Shown here in pieces: positions 17,067 through 25,517 of a stretch of DNA of 48,071 nt (within the stretch, counting starts at the first letter, position 1; each line of letters begins with the position of its first letter). The position numbers were made by a program, and so were the translations under genes. The stretch is from positions 1 through 48,071 of the forward strand of contig JAILCB010000169.1 in the NCBI GenBank assembly GCA_024680595.1. Reading direction: 5' to 3'. This DNA is from Lachnospiraceae bacterium (lineage in GTDB: Bacteria; Bacillota; Clostridia; Lachnospirales; Lachnospiraceae). Under the pieces are notes generated by a model. The model saw only the letters and a program-made list of their open reading frames with translations, did not search any database and was not told the origin of the DNA.

Positions 17067-17870
17067 TCAGATTTCCACGTCCCGGCTTAGGAAAACCGGG
17101 CCCTCCGTACATATTCTAGATAGCTTCACATGGGAATGATGGTCCTCCTTTGTGGTCTTTACCATACAGCCCAGACAGGCCCCCACTCCACAGGCCATCC
17201 TCTCCTCCAGGGAAATATAGGCATCAATTCCCTCTTTCGAGGCATATTTGCGAATGGCAGAAAGCATGGGCAGGGGACCGCAGGCATAGATAAGGTCCGG
17301 AGCCGTCCCTGCCTGACTCAGCCCATCCAGAGCTGTTCCCTTCACCCCGGCACTTCCATCATCCGTGGATACCACCACATTGGCCAGGGGCTCAAATTCA
17401 TCCTTTAGAAAGAGTCCGTCTTCCATGCTCCGGTAACCTAAATAGACACTTATCCGGGCGGAAATATCCCCCCGGTCTGCCCGGCGGCGGAGCATTCGCA
17501 GGAGATTCAAGAGGGGCGGAGCCCCGATTCCCCCACCCATAAGGGCTATATGGCTCTTCCCGGCAGCCGCCTCCAGAGGAAATCCATTGCCCAGAGGTCC
17601 CATTATGCTATAGTGGTCCCCGACCCTTGCCCTGGAAAATTCCTCCGTACCCTTGCCTGCGACCCGGAACACCAGCCTCAGCAGTCTCCTTTCCGAGTCC
17701 AGGTCGCAGATGCTAATAGGCCGCATGAGAAGTCTGGAATCCGAATGGGGACGCACCATTACAAACTGACCGGGGCCGGCCTCCCCTGCCATGGCCGCTT
17801 CAAATAGAATACCGAAAACATTCTCGGCTAATTTCCGAATATCTATAATCCTAGCATTCTCTGTTCTCAT
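17067..17870 (-). CDS. pyrK: Dihydroorotate dehydrogenase B, electron-transfer subunit PyrK
   Basis: A 267-residue FAD and 2Fe-2S subunit that lets PyrD use NAD. RPISICD is the FAD-binding motif, GGGIGAPPLLNLL the NAD loop, and the carboxy-terminal cluster Cys-x4-Cys-x2-Cys (ACGVGACLGC) plus a final Cys in RICTEGP hold the iron-sulfur cluster. The open frame starts at a GTG at 17879, but GAGGTG stands 6-7 nt before the ATG at 17870. The murF stop lies right at this site, so the two genes are tightly coupled. Confidence 0.95.
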   Translation of the reverse strand: MRTENARIIDIRKLAENVFGILFEAAMAGEAGPGQFVMVRPHSDSRLLMRPISICDLDSERRLLRLVFRVAGKGTEEFSRARVGDHYSIMGPLGNGFPLEAAAGKSHIALMGGGIGAPPLLNLLRMLRRRADRGDISARISVYLGYRSMEDGLFLKDEFEPLANVVVSTDDGSAGVKGTALDGLSQAGTAPDLIYACGPLPMLSAIRKYASKEGIDAYISLEERMACGVGACLGCMVKTTKEDHHSHVKLSRICTEGPVFLSRDVEI

Positions 17871-17880
17871 CCCATTCACC

Positions 17881-19302
17881 TCAGCAAAGTGCTTCTATAA
17901 TCTTTTCAAATCCCATGGAATGGGAAGCCTTTACGAGACAGGTGTCCCCCTCCTGCAAGAGCTCAGAGGCTTCTTTCAGAAAATCCTCCTTGGTCTCATA
18001 ATAGCGGACCCTGTCCCTGCCTAATCTCTTCCCGGCCCCCTCCGCCATAGACTTAGAGAGCTTTCCAATACAGACCACCAGGGAGGGCGACGCCAACTCT
18101 GCTCTCTCTCCCACCTCATAGTGGAGCCTGTCCTCATCCTTTCCCAATTCAAACATGTCGCCCAGAATGCAGACCCTCCTGCCCTCCGCTAAGCGGAGAA
18201 GTTCAAAGGCCGCCCCCATGGAGTCCGGACTGGCATTATAGCAGTCATCAATTAGGGTAAAGCGCTCCCCCTTTACAACGTGGGATCGGCCCGGCAGCTT
18301 TTCAATCTCCCTAAGCCCCTGCCTAATCTCCTCACTGGACAGACCCATCCGAAAACCTACCAGGGCGCCACAGAGGGCGTTCTCCACCATATGGGGGCCG
18401 GGGATAGGAATAGAGGCCGCGAAAGGCGGACCAAATATATCGTCTTTTGAGCAGACCGTGAATTCACTGCCGGAGAGGCCAAGAGACTTCTCATCCCTTA
18501 GATAAACCGTATTGTCAGGATCCCTGCCAAAGGTATCGGCTGTCATGATGAAGGATTTGCATGGGCTTTGTCCCAGATCCGTCCCCTCTTGTCCGGCCCT
18601 CCCTAATTCCTCCTTTAGGAAGGGATCCCCGCCATTTAATATGGCCTTCCCGCCACTTGGCAGGTAGTCAAAAATATGGCTTTTCTCCCGGAAAATACCC
18701 TGCTGAGAACCCAGATTCTCAATATGGGCAGTACCAATATTGGTGATAACAGCCATTTCCGGCCTGGCAATCCTAGCCATGCGCTCCATCTCATCGAAAT
18801 GGTTTACTCCCATTTCCAGCACGGCCACCTCATGATCCTCCTTTATGCGGAGCACCATCAGGGGCAGACCTATATTACTATTTAGGTTTCCCTCGGTCTT
18901 TAATACCCTGTAATGCCTGGAAAGGACAGCGGCAACAACCTCCTTGGTGCTTGTTTTTCCCACACTTCCCGTAATCCCCACAACTCTGACGGAAAGACCG
19001 CTCCTATAGTAGGATGCCATATCCTCCAGGGCCTTTAGGGAGGACTTGACCTGAATGCAGGGACCCTCCGGCTCTTCCGGCAGCTTTTCACAGATGACAG
19101 CCGCCGCTCCTTTCTGAAAAACATCCGGGATGAATCGGTGGCCGTCGGTTCTCTCCCCCACCGTTGCTATAAATATATCTCCCGGCTGAATTCTTCTGCT
19201 GTCCACCTCAGCCTTGTTAATCCGAATATTCTCCTGCCCTTCCCTGCAGAAAAGATTCCCTCCCACTGCGGAAGCAATATTCTGAAGCGTCATATCCTTC
19301 AT
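17881..19302 (-). CDS. murF: UDP-MurNAc-tripeptide--D-Ala-D-Ala ligase MurF
   Basis: A 473-residue cytosolic ligase adding D-Ala-D-Ala to the peptidoglycan precursor. The ATP loop GITGSVGKTSTKE, NLNSNIGLPL, MGVNHFDEM, ITNIGTAH and DDCYNASPDSM are Mur-ligase landmarks. The diaminopimelate or Lys specificity lies upstream in the pathway. It follows plsC by 75 bp and runs into pyrK. Placement between pyrimidine genes is unusual, though UMP ultimately feeds UDP-MurNAc. Confidence 0.97.
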   Translation of the reverse strand: MKDMTLQNIASAVGGNLFCREGQENIRINKAEVDSRRIQPGDIFIATVGERTDGHRFIPDVFQKGAAAVICEKLPEEPEGPCIQVKSSLKALEDMASYYRSGLSVRVVGITGSVGKTSTKEVVAAVLSRHYRVLKTEGNLNSNIGLPLMVLRIKEDHEVAVLEMGVNHFDEMERMARIARPEMAVITNIGTAHIENLGSQQGIFREKSHIFDYLPSGGKAILNGGDPFLKEELGRAGQEGTDLGQSPCKSFIMTADTFGRDPDNTVYLRDEKSLGLSGSEFTVCSKDDIFGPPFAASIPIPGPHMVENALCGALVGFRMGLSSEEIRQGLREIEKLPGRSHVVKGERFTLIDDCYNASPDSMGAAFELLRLAEGRRVCILGDMFELGKDEDRLHYEVGERAELASPSLVVCIGKLSKSMAEGAGKRLGRDRVRYYETKEDFLKEASELLQEGDTCLVKASHSMGFEKIIEALC

Positions 19303-19351
19303 AATAATTTCCTATCTCCCATAATAATTCTGCTTTATGTTTCAATATAGT

Positions 19352-19373
19352 CTCCTTTCTGTTTTGAAAGGAG
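19352..19373 (-). repeat. Hairpin between plsC and murF
   Basis: CTCCTTTC and GAAAGGAG pair around a 6-nt loop, starting 4 nt after the plsC stop on the minus strand. One arm is itself a GAAAGGAG ribosome-site look-alike, so the structure hides it. Confidence 0.6.
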
Positions 19374-19377
19374 GCTC

Positions 19378-20115
19378 CTAGTACATTCCTTTATGCTCCT
19401 TTAACTTTTCCACAATAATATTACCCACCAATTTGGACAGTCCCTTTCTATCCTCCCGGGACATAGCCTTTACGTCCACCGGATCACAGTACTCAATAAC
19501 CATTGTTGCACGGCAGATACGGGGAAACTGCTTCTCCATGATGGAATAACTATTGGAAATGGCAACCGGAATCAGGGGGCAGCCGCTCTTATCCGCAATC
19601 TTGAAGCTGCCCTCATGGAAGGGGAGCAGGGTTCCCTCTTCCCCCTTATTCCTTGTACCCTCCGGGAAAATAAAGATGGAGGTTCCATTCTTCACTTCCT
19701 CGATACAGTTGAGGATCATCTGCAGACCCTGGCGCATATTGGACCGATCCAGGAACTGGCAGCGAATATTTCTCATCCACAGGGAGAAAAGGGGCACCTT
19801 CCTGAACTCCACCTTGGCCACAAAGCCCGTAGGCCTGAAAGCCCGGCTATAGGTGGAGATAACGTCGAAATAACTCCTGTGGTTTCCTATGTAAAGAACC
19901 CCGCAGTCTCTGGGAATCTTTTCTTCTCCAATTACCTTGAGCCTGGTACCCGCAAAAAAGAGTACCGTCTTAAAGCCAAACTTGATAATCCCTAGGGATG
20001 CCACGTCCTTTGCATGGGGGCTCATTAATCCTACAATCCACAGAATAAGTGAAACCGGAATCAAAACGATAAGATATAGAACTACAAAGATAATAATGAA
20101 AACAAACCGTATCAT
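19378..20115 (-). CDS. plsC: 1-acyl-sn-glycerol-3-phosphate acyltransferase
   Basis: A 245-residue membrane acyltransferase making phosphatidic acid. The amino-terminal TM helix (FVFIIIFVVLYLIVLIPVSL) precedes NHRSYFD (the NHx4D catalytic motif), FLDR and the glycerol-phosphate motif FPEGTRNK. VAISNSYSI corresponds to block IV. It starts 2 bp after the pyrC stop, so it is cotranscribed. This is phospholipid synthesis at the inner face of the membrane. Confidence 0.94.
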   Translation of the reverse strand: MIRFVFIIIFVVLYLIVLIPVSLILWIVGLMSPHAKDVASLGIIKFGFKTVLFFAGTRLKVIGEEKIPRDCGVLYIGNHRSYFDVISTYSRAFRPTGFVAKVEFRKVPLFSLWMRNIRCQFLDRSNMRQGLQMILNCIEEVKNGTSIFIFPEGTRNKGEEGTLLPFHEGSFKIADKSGCPLIPVAISNSYSIMEKQFPRICRATMVIEYCDPVDVKAMSREDRKGLSKLVGNIIVEKLKEHKGMY

Positions 20116-20117
20116 GC

Positions 20118-21470
20118 CTAATTCCTGCTTTCCTTTCTATAAATGATTTCTCCGTCAGCAATCGTATAAAGCACTCTGCCGGGCAGGGTCTTTCCCCTGA
20201 AAGGAGAATTCTCGGATCTGCTTTCAAACCTGCTGTAGTCCGTGAAAGCCTTAGGATCAAATATGACCAGATCTCCCGGTCTGCCTGCTTTCAGGCTTCC
20301 TCCTTTCAGTCCCAGAAATTCAGCAGGTCCCAGGCTCATACGCTCCATGAGTTCCTGCAGAGTCAGATAGCCCGGCTCCACCAGATTTAAAAGTCCCAAA
20401 GACAAAGCCGTCTCCAGACCTATAATGCCGCTGGGGGCCTTAGGGAATTCCCTCTTCTTCTCCTCAGAGGTATGGGGGGCGTGATCCGTAACGATTAAAT
20501 CAATGGTGCCGTCAGCTATGCCCTCAATTATAGCCTGCCTGTCATCCTCTGTCCTTAAGGGGGGATTAATCTTCACCAGACTGCCATAGGCCTCCACCGC
20601 CTCCTCTGTAAGGGAGAAGTGATTGGGAGTAGCCTCCGCATGAATGAGACCCCCGCTGTCATCCCGCCTGGCCTGTCGGATGAGCTCCACCGTCTCCCTG
20701 GCGCTAATATGCTGTATATCAATTTGACAGCCGGTCTGGAATGCCAGTTCAATATCCCTGTCCACCATGGATATTTCCGCTCTTCTATCTGCTCCTTTCA
20801 GTCCCATGGCCTTAGAGACCCTTCCCTCATTGATGCCTGCCACACCCACAAAGGCCGGATCCTCCTCATGAAAGCTAATGGGCACACCCAGGGCGGCTGC
20901 CTCCCGCATGGCCTCCCTCACTAAATCCCTATCCATTAGAGGAGATCCGTCATCCGTAAATAGAAGGGCCCCGGCCTCCTTCATGGCCGCCATATCCACA
21001 AGCCTTTTCCCTGCCCTGCCCTCTGTCACGGTTGAAGCCTGATAGAGGTGAATGGGAAGCCTCTCTGTCCTATGCAGGAATTCCATGAGTCTGTCCGGTC
21101 TGTCAAAAGGGGGAATGGTATTAGCCATACATACCACAGAGGTAACCCCGCCTGCCGCAGCCGCCCCTGCCCCGGTCTCTGCAGTCTCCTTGTCAGGAAA
21201 ACCGGGATCCCTGAAATGGACATGGATATCTATGAGTCCGGGGGCCAGGCAGAGTCCCTCTGCATCAATAACCTCGGCCTCCGGATAGTCTTCTGCTTTC
21301 ACTTTCTTTCCGGATGAAAGGATACCCTTTTCATCCACCAATAGATCCGCAGGGCCGTCGCATGCTTCCTCTGACTCTAAAGGAGCCCTGACAGAAACAG
21401 GACCGGTTCCGGACTTATTAATAGGAGAAACACTAGGTTCTATGAGATAAGCATTCTTTATGAGAAGCAT
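20118..21470 (-). CDS. pyrC: Dihydroorotase PyrC
   Basis: A 450-residue class I amidohydrolase that cyclises carbamoyl-aspartate to dihydroorotate. Zinc-site motifs are GLIDIHVHFRDPGF, FTDDGSPL, ISFHEED, IQHISARE and VTDHAPHTSEEK. An insertion of about 25 residues near residue 20 (KSGTGPVSVRAPLESEE) departs from typical sequences. AGGAGG lies 9 nt before the ATG. It heads the pyrC-plsC-murF-pyrK-pyrD run. Confidence 0.95.
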   Translation of the reverse strand: MLLIKNAYLIEPSVSPINKSGTGPVSVRAPLESEEACDGPADLLVDEKGILSSGKKVKAEDYPEAEVIDAEGLCLAPGLIDIHVHFRDPGFPDKETAETGAGAAAAGGVTSVVCMANTIPPFDRPDRLMEFLHRTERLPIHLYQASTVTEGRAGKRLVDMAAMKEAGALLFTDDGSPLMDRDLVREAMREAAALGVPISFHEEDPAFVGVAGINEGRVSKAMGLKGADRRAEISMVDRDIELAFQTGCQIDIQHISARETVELIRQARRDDSGGLIHAEATPNHFSLTEEAVEAYGSLVKINPPLRTEDDRQAIIEGIADGTIDLIVTDHAPHTSEEKKREFPKAPSGIIGLETALSLGLLNLVEPGYLTLQELMERMSLGPAEFLGLKGGSLKAGRPGDLVIFDPKAFTDYSRFESRSENSPFRGKTLPGRVLYTIADGEIIYRKESRN

Positions 21471-21507
21471 ATGCTTTTTCCTCCTGTGAAATCACATAGT
21501 TTGAATT

Positions 21508-21516
21508 ATTATATCA
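21508..21516 (-). promoter_or_regulatory. Extended -10 promoter of the pyrC run
   Basis: TGATATAAT on the minus strand is a perfect extended -10; no good -35 is present, as is usual for this class. The leader is only about 35 nt and includes a small TGTGA/TCACA hairpin next to the ribosome site. No PyrR attenuator was seen. Confidence 0.65.
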
Positions 21517-21562
21517 TATAAAAGGGGAAACTCCACTGAAAAACTTCCTCAAAAATGGAAGG

Positions 21563-21591
21563 TTGATTTCTAGACCCATATTCGATACAAT
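21563..21591 (+). promoter_or_regulatory. Promoter of the phosphohexomutase gene
   Basis: TTGATT (21563-21568) and TACAAT (21586-21591) are 17 bp apart. The divergent pyrC -10 lies about 50 bp away. A leader of about 75 nt follows. Confidence 0.75.
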
Positions 21592-21627
21592 TTGTTTATA
21601 ATCGTTTGTTTAATGCACTGCAAGGTG

Positions 21628-21652
21628 GCTGTAGTCCATACCAGACTGCAGC
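21628..21652 (+). repeat. Leader hairpin before the phosphohexomutase ribosome site
   Basis: GCTGTAGTC pairs with GACTGCAGC (one G-U pair) around a 7-nt loop, ending 5 nt before AAGGAGG. It resembles the hairpins placed before the FkbH-like gene and pyrD. Confidence 0.7.
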
Positions 21653-21671
21653 AAGACAAGGAGGCACATAT

Positions 21672-23183
21672 ATGGGTGATATTAATTATGCAAAACTGCA
21701 GAACGGCAGCGATATCCGCGGGATTGCCATGGATAATGAATGGAAGGATCCCGTTAATCTCACCGATGAGGCTGTACGGCATTTAGCCGCCGCTTTTGTG
21801 GTCTGGTTAAGGGAAAAAACAGAAAAAGAGGAGCTTCGAATTGCCCTGGGCCGGGATTCCAGAATTACAGGGGAAAAGCTTTTACAAAATGCTGCAGAGG
21901 GCATTAGCAAGGAGGACGGCACACCCTTTGACTTCGGAATTGCCAGCACCCCCGCCATGTTCATGTCCACCATACTCCCGCCCTATGAATTTGACGGCAG
22001 TATCATGATTACGGCAAGCCACCTGCCCTATCACAGAAATGGAATGAAGTTTTTCACGCCTAAGGGAGGTCTGGAGAAAGAAGACATCAAAAAGATCACC
22101 ATGATTGCCTCAGAGCTCTCCTTTACCGGCCCCTATGACTCTTTCGCGGAGAAACTGGATTTCATGGATATCTACGCGGACTACCTCTGCCAGAAAATCC
22201 GGGAGGGGGCTGCAGCTGACGACAGGGACCACCCCCTTTCCGGCCTTCATATTATTGTGGACGCAGGAAACGGGGCCGGCGGCTTCTTCGAGAGTAAGGT
22301 TCTGAAGGCTCTGGGGGCGGACACCTCCGGCAGCCAGTTCCTGGAGCCGGACGGCAGATTCCCTAACCATGTGCCTAATCCCGAGGACAAAACTGCCGCG
22401 GCGGCCATCCGGGAGGCAACCCTAAGGGAGAAAGCAGACCTGGGCATCATTTTTGATACCGATGTGGACCGGGCCGGAGCAGTTCTGCCTGACGGCCGGA
22501 CCCTGACAAGAAATGTGCTCATTGCCCTTCTCTCCCGCATTGCCCTCGCGGAACATCCGGGAACCACTATTGTGACAGACTCCATCACCTCCGACGGCCT
22601 GAAGGATTTCATCCTGGCCCACGGCGGAAAGCACCGCCGTTTCAAGAGGGGCTACCGCAATGTCATAAATGAGAGTATCCGCCTCAACGAAGAGGGCACC
22701 GACAGCCAGCTCGCCATTGAAACCAGCGGCCACGGAGCCTGGAAGGAGAATTATTTCCTGGATGACGGCGCCTATCTCATGGTCAAGCTCCTAATTGAAA
22801 TGGGCAAGGGCCATCAGCTATCCGAAATGATCGCCGACTTGAAGGAACCCGCCGAAAGCGCGGAAGTCCGTTTCCCTGTCACCCGGGATAATGTGGCGGA
22901 AACTGCAGACGCAGTCCTCTCCCTCATTACCGAAGAAGGGCCTAAGCATAAGGGCTGGACATTGGAGCAGGAAAATTACGAGGGGGTCCGGATTAATTGC
23001 GGGTCTGACGCCGGAAATGGCTGGTTCCTCATGCGCAAATCCCTGCATGAGCCTATTATGCCCCTGAACCTGGAAAGCGAGGCTGAGGGCGGTGTCCAGG
23101 TCATGGCCAAGGGACTTCTGGACCTACTCAGAAAGGCAGAGGGACTGGATCTTGCCCCCCTTGAAGCCCTAGTGAAGCAATAA
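21672..23183 (+). CDS. Phosphoglucomutase/phosphomannomutase family protein
   Basis: A 503-residue alpha-D-phosphohexomutase that moves phosphate between C1 and C6 of a hexose. NGSDIRGIAMD begins domain 1. ITASHLPYHRNGMKFF has the phosphoserine Ser, FDTDVDRAG is the metal loop DxDxDR, and IETSGHGAWKEN is the sugar-recognition loop. The open frame begins at an ATG at 21606, but GGAGG lies 7 nt before the ATG at 21672. Glucose or mannose preference cannot be read. It can feed sugar 1-phosphates to the nucleotidyltransferase at 5153. Confidence 0.92.
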   Translation: MGDINYAKLQNGSDIRGIAMDNEWKDPVNLTDEAVRHLAAAFVVWLREKTEKEELRIALGRDSRITGEKLLQNAAEGISKEDGTPFDFGIASTPAMFMSTILPPYEFDGSIMITASHLPYHRNGMKFFTPKGGLEKEDIKKITMIASELSFTGPYDSFAEKLDFMDIYADYLCQKIREGAAADDRDHPLSGLHIIVDAGNGAGGFFESKVLKALGADTSGSQFLEPDGRFPNHVPNPEDKTAAAAIREATLREKADLGIIFDTDVDRAGAVLPDGRTLTRNVLIALLSRIALAEHPGTTIVTDSITSDGLKDFILAHGGKHRRFKRGYRNVINESIRLNEEGTDSQLAIETSGHGAWKENYFLDDGAYLMVKLLIEMGKGHQLSEMIADLKEPAESAEVRFPVTRDNVAETADAVLSLITEEGPKHKGWTLEQENYEGVRINCGSDAGNGWFLMRKSLHEPIMPLNLESEAEGGVQVMAKGLLDLLRKAEGLDLAPLEALVKQ

Positions 23184-23322
23184 GAATCCTTCAAAAATCC
23201 TTTGCCACAGCCGGTCCGGATCCCAGAGACCCATTTGCAGGGGAATTTGAAGAGATAGAAATATGGAAGGCCGGGATTGTACAAAATTTTATACATTCCA
23301 AACCCTATACTAATTTCACCTT

Positions 23323-23340
23323 TGTCCGATATACTATAAG
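23323..23340 (+). promoter_or_regulatory. Possible promoter of the 23504 gene (sigma-28-like -10)
   Basis: The stretch GTCCGATATACTATAAG contains CCGATAT, the core of the sigma-28/SigD -10 box, overlapping sigma-A-like TATACT. No matching -35 (TAAA at about 15 bp) was found. The remaining leader of about 160 nt is A/G-rich and gave no clear structure. This 320-bp spacer (23184-23503) has no other gene. Confidence 0.3.
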
Positions 23341-23503
23341 AAGAGGATTCTCATACTCTTTTATAGCAGTTATATTCTGCAGATGGAGAAAGGGAAGTCA
23401 CCGGATTAGGAACTAGGAAAGCCAGAACAAAGCGGAACAGGAAAGAGATCTGCAAACATTAATTCTGTCATATCTCAGTTCCGGATTTACCAAGGAGGGA
23501 AAA

Positions 23504-24145
23504 ATGAGTAATTTATCTGCAATCGGTTCCGTAGGAAATACTCCTGCAATCTACACGCAAAGTACGGATACCAAAAAAGAGGACAAGAAGGTAATTTCGG
23601 AAAAAGCGGCTGAAACCAATGAAAACGGCGTTACTTTAGAGCTTAGCAACGGAAAAAACACTGTCGATAGCGCGGCAAAGGCCGGTAATACCGACCTCAT
23701 CGCAAAGCTCAAGGCCGACGCGGATGAGCGTACGTCCCAGCTCCGCTCTATCGTTGAGCAGCTCATGTCAGGACAGGGCAAGGCCTTCGCTGTCGCCAAC
23801 AGTGAAGATCCGGATTCTATGTGGAAATTCCTGGCCGAGGGCAATTTCACGGTAGATGCCGCCACCAAGGCCCAGGCTCAGGCCGATATCGCTGAGGGCG
23901 GATATTGGAGCGTGGGGGAGACCTCTGACAGGATTCTGGATTTTGCCAAGGCTTTGGCAGGGGATGACCCTTCCAAGGCAGAGGAGCTTTTCAGCGCCTT
24001 TGAAGAGGGCTTCAAGCAGGCCACCAAGTCTTGGGGGAAAGATCTTCCTTCCATTAGCCAGGACACCTATGATGCCGTAAAGACCAAGTTTGATGAGTGG
24101 GCCAACAGCGCTTCTGCCACAGCAACAGGAGTTGCCACCCAGTAA
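23504..24145 (+). CDS. Uncharacterised protein with a conserved TSDRILDFA domain
   Basis: A 213-residue hydrophilic protein with no signal peptide, TM helix or cysteine. The first 70 residues are low-complexity and Ser/Thr/Lys-rich. The last 85 or so (GGYWSVGETSDRILDFAKAL, DDPSKAEELFSAFEEGF, WGKDLPSISQDTYDAVKTKF) look like a compact helical domain. From memory, similar carboxy-terminal domains recur in uncharacterised proteins of Firmicutes and other bacteria, but no function is known to me. A strong AAGGAGGG ribosome site precedes the ATG, so high expression is likely. A transcription terminator follows, making it monocistronic. Confidence 0.8.
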   Translation: MSNLSAIGSVGNTPAIYTQSTDTKKEDKKVISEKAAETNENGVTLELSNGKNTVDSAAKAGNTDLIAKLKADADERTSQLRSIVEQLMSGQGKAFAVANSEDPDSMWKFLAEGNFTVDAATKAQAQADIAEGGYWSVGETSDRILDFAKALAGDDPSKAEELFSAFEEGFKQATKSWGKDLPSISQDTYDAVKTKFDEWANSASATATGVATQ

Positions 24146-24170
24146 TCTGAATGAATCTAATATAGGCAGC

Positions 24171-24219
24171 AAAGGGCCGTACAGGAGGATGCTCCCTCCG
24201 GTATGGCCCTTTCTATTAT
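24171..24219 (+). terminator. Terminator after the 23504 gene
   Basis: AAAGGGCC (24171-24178) pairs with GGCCCTTT (24205-24212), extended inward by GTAC/GTAT and GGAGG/CCTCC. A U-rich TTTCTATT follows. Confidence 0.8.
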
Positions 24220-24283
24220 GGCACCTTTGTTTAATCTTTCTATTGATTTTTATCAATGTATTGATGCTATCAGAGAAGTACGG

Positions 24284-24429
24284 ATTGCGAATTTCTGATG
24301 AAATTCGCAATGCTGTGACTTTCCGGATGCGTCAGGGATTCGCATCCGGAAATCCCGCGCCCTGCGCGGGACACGCCTCTTGCTTCGCAAGAGCCGGGTC
24401 GTGTACGGATGCGTCAGGGATTCGCAATC
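24284..24429. repeat. Array of five consecutive hairpins
   Basis: Between two convergent genes, five stem-loops follow each other. H1 24284-24311 has a perfect 12-bp stem and TGAT loop. H2 24320-24352 has a perfect 12-bp stem. H3 24354-24370 is CCCGCGC/GCGCGGG. H4 24377-24393 is CTCTTGC/GCAAGAG inside ACACG/CGTGT. H5 24405-24429 is a near copy of H2, sharing GGATGCGTCAGGGATTCGCA. No coding frame crosses it. Confidence 0.85.
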
Positions 24430-25383
24430 CTACAATATAATTGATATTCCTTCTATATGCATTTTCGATATATAGTCCTCGCATCTTTCCCGGCTGAGGT
24501 TGGCATTTGTCTGAAAAATAAAGGTTTTCCCTATTTCAATCCTTTTCACATCCTTTTCGGGCACAGCAAGTATCTTGTCTACCTGACTGCCCTCAACCAG
24601 ACCATATTCCCTGGCATAGCTCAGGCGCTCCACCAATTCCCTCACAAGGACGTGATTCCTCTTATTAATGCGAATCATCCTGTCCAAATCCCTATGGTGG
24701 TTTTCCAGCCCGGCCAGGCCGGTCAAAGCCGCTTCATTGGTCTTCAATTCCACCAGGGAAAAGCCCTTAGACGACACTGCCAGATAGTCCGGCTTGCCGC
24801 AATGGGCCTTTCTGATACCCCCCTTCTTTCTCATCTCATCTCTTTCGGTCTGAGTATAATTCATTTCGAGGATACTCTGAAATTCCATATCGAATAGAAG
24901 GAGGTCTCCCAGGCCCTTACTCTTTCTCAAATCATTATAGAGGGCGACCTGCCGGCACCTCTCCTTTTCCTCATCCCCCAAAGAGCCCGCCAATTTGCCA
25001 AATTTCAGGCTTGTCGCCTTTTCGATCAGGCTCAGATAGGTCCTTAGTGATTCAAAATTATCCCTTTTCCACCTATAATTGTCTGTTTTCGCCTCATCTA
25101 TGAATTCCTCTATCTTATCATGATCCTCAGCCGAAAAGTATTTCCATTCCCCGTTCTCATCCTTCTGATCCAGATAGCTTATGGCAAAGGAGAAATCCCC
25201 TCTGGGATTCAGGGGTATCTCCATGGCCTTGCCGCCGTTCACATATACCCTTAATCTATAGGCTCTCTTTCTCAATTTGCTGCCGTATATTCCGACGACA
25301 GCTATATTAGCATGCTGACTATCCCTATATTCATCAATTACAGATATAACCTGAAGAACATAATCTTTCCAAATATCACTCAT
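24430..25383 (-). CDS. Hypothetical protein, candidate PD-(D/E)xK nuclease fold
   Basis: A 317-residue soluble protein not matching a named family I recognise. CGKPDYLAVSSKGFSLVELKT carries Pro198-Asp199 and Glu212-x-Lys214, the layout of PD-(D/E)xK nucleases, with Glu167 on a preceding helix as a possible extra ligand. The first 125 residues form a different, charged alpha/beta region (IAVVGIYGSKLRKRAYRLRVYVNGG). The carboxy end is helical, with IGKTFIFQTNANLSRERCEDYI. It might be a DNA nuclease, a defence-type effector or a nuclease-derived binding protein. It is 134 bp downstream of the channel gene, probably in the same transcript. Confidence 0.7.
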   Translation of the reverse strand: MSDIWKDYVLQVISVIDEYRDSQHANIAVVGIYGSKLRKRAYRLRVYVNGGKAMEIPLNPRGDFSFAISYLDQKDENGEWKYFSAEDHDKIEEFIDEAKTDNYRWKRDNFESLRTYLSLIEKATSLKFGKLAGSLGDEEKERCRQVALYNDLRKSKGLGDLLLFDMEFQSILEMNYTQTERDEMRKKGGIRKAHCGKPDYLAVSSKGFSLVELKTNEAALTGLAGLENHHRDLDRMIRINKRNHVLVRELVERLSYAREYGLVEGSQVDKILAVPEKDVKRIEIGKTFIFQTNANLSRERCEDYISKMHIEGISIIL

Positions 25384-25517
25384 TGCCGATTCCCCCTCCT
25401 ATTATTTGAAAAAAACTATTGAATCATAAGGCGTGAGCCGTGGTCTGCAAGCAAGCTTGCACCAGGGCTTCCAGCCCGTCGCCTGCACAAAATTATCATC
25501 CGGAAAAGCCGGGATAT

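Noticed and set aside
24284-24429. Integron attC array
   Set aside because: No core sites of attC type, no cassettes and no integrase; the hairpins abut each other.
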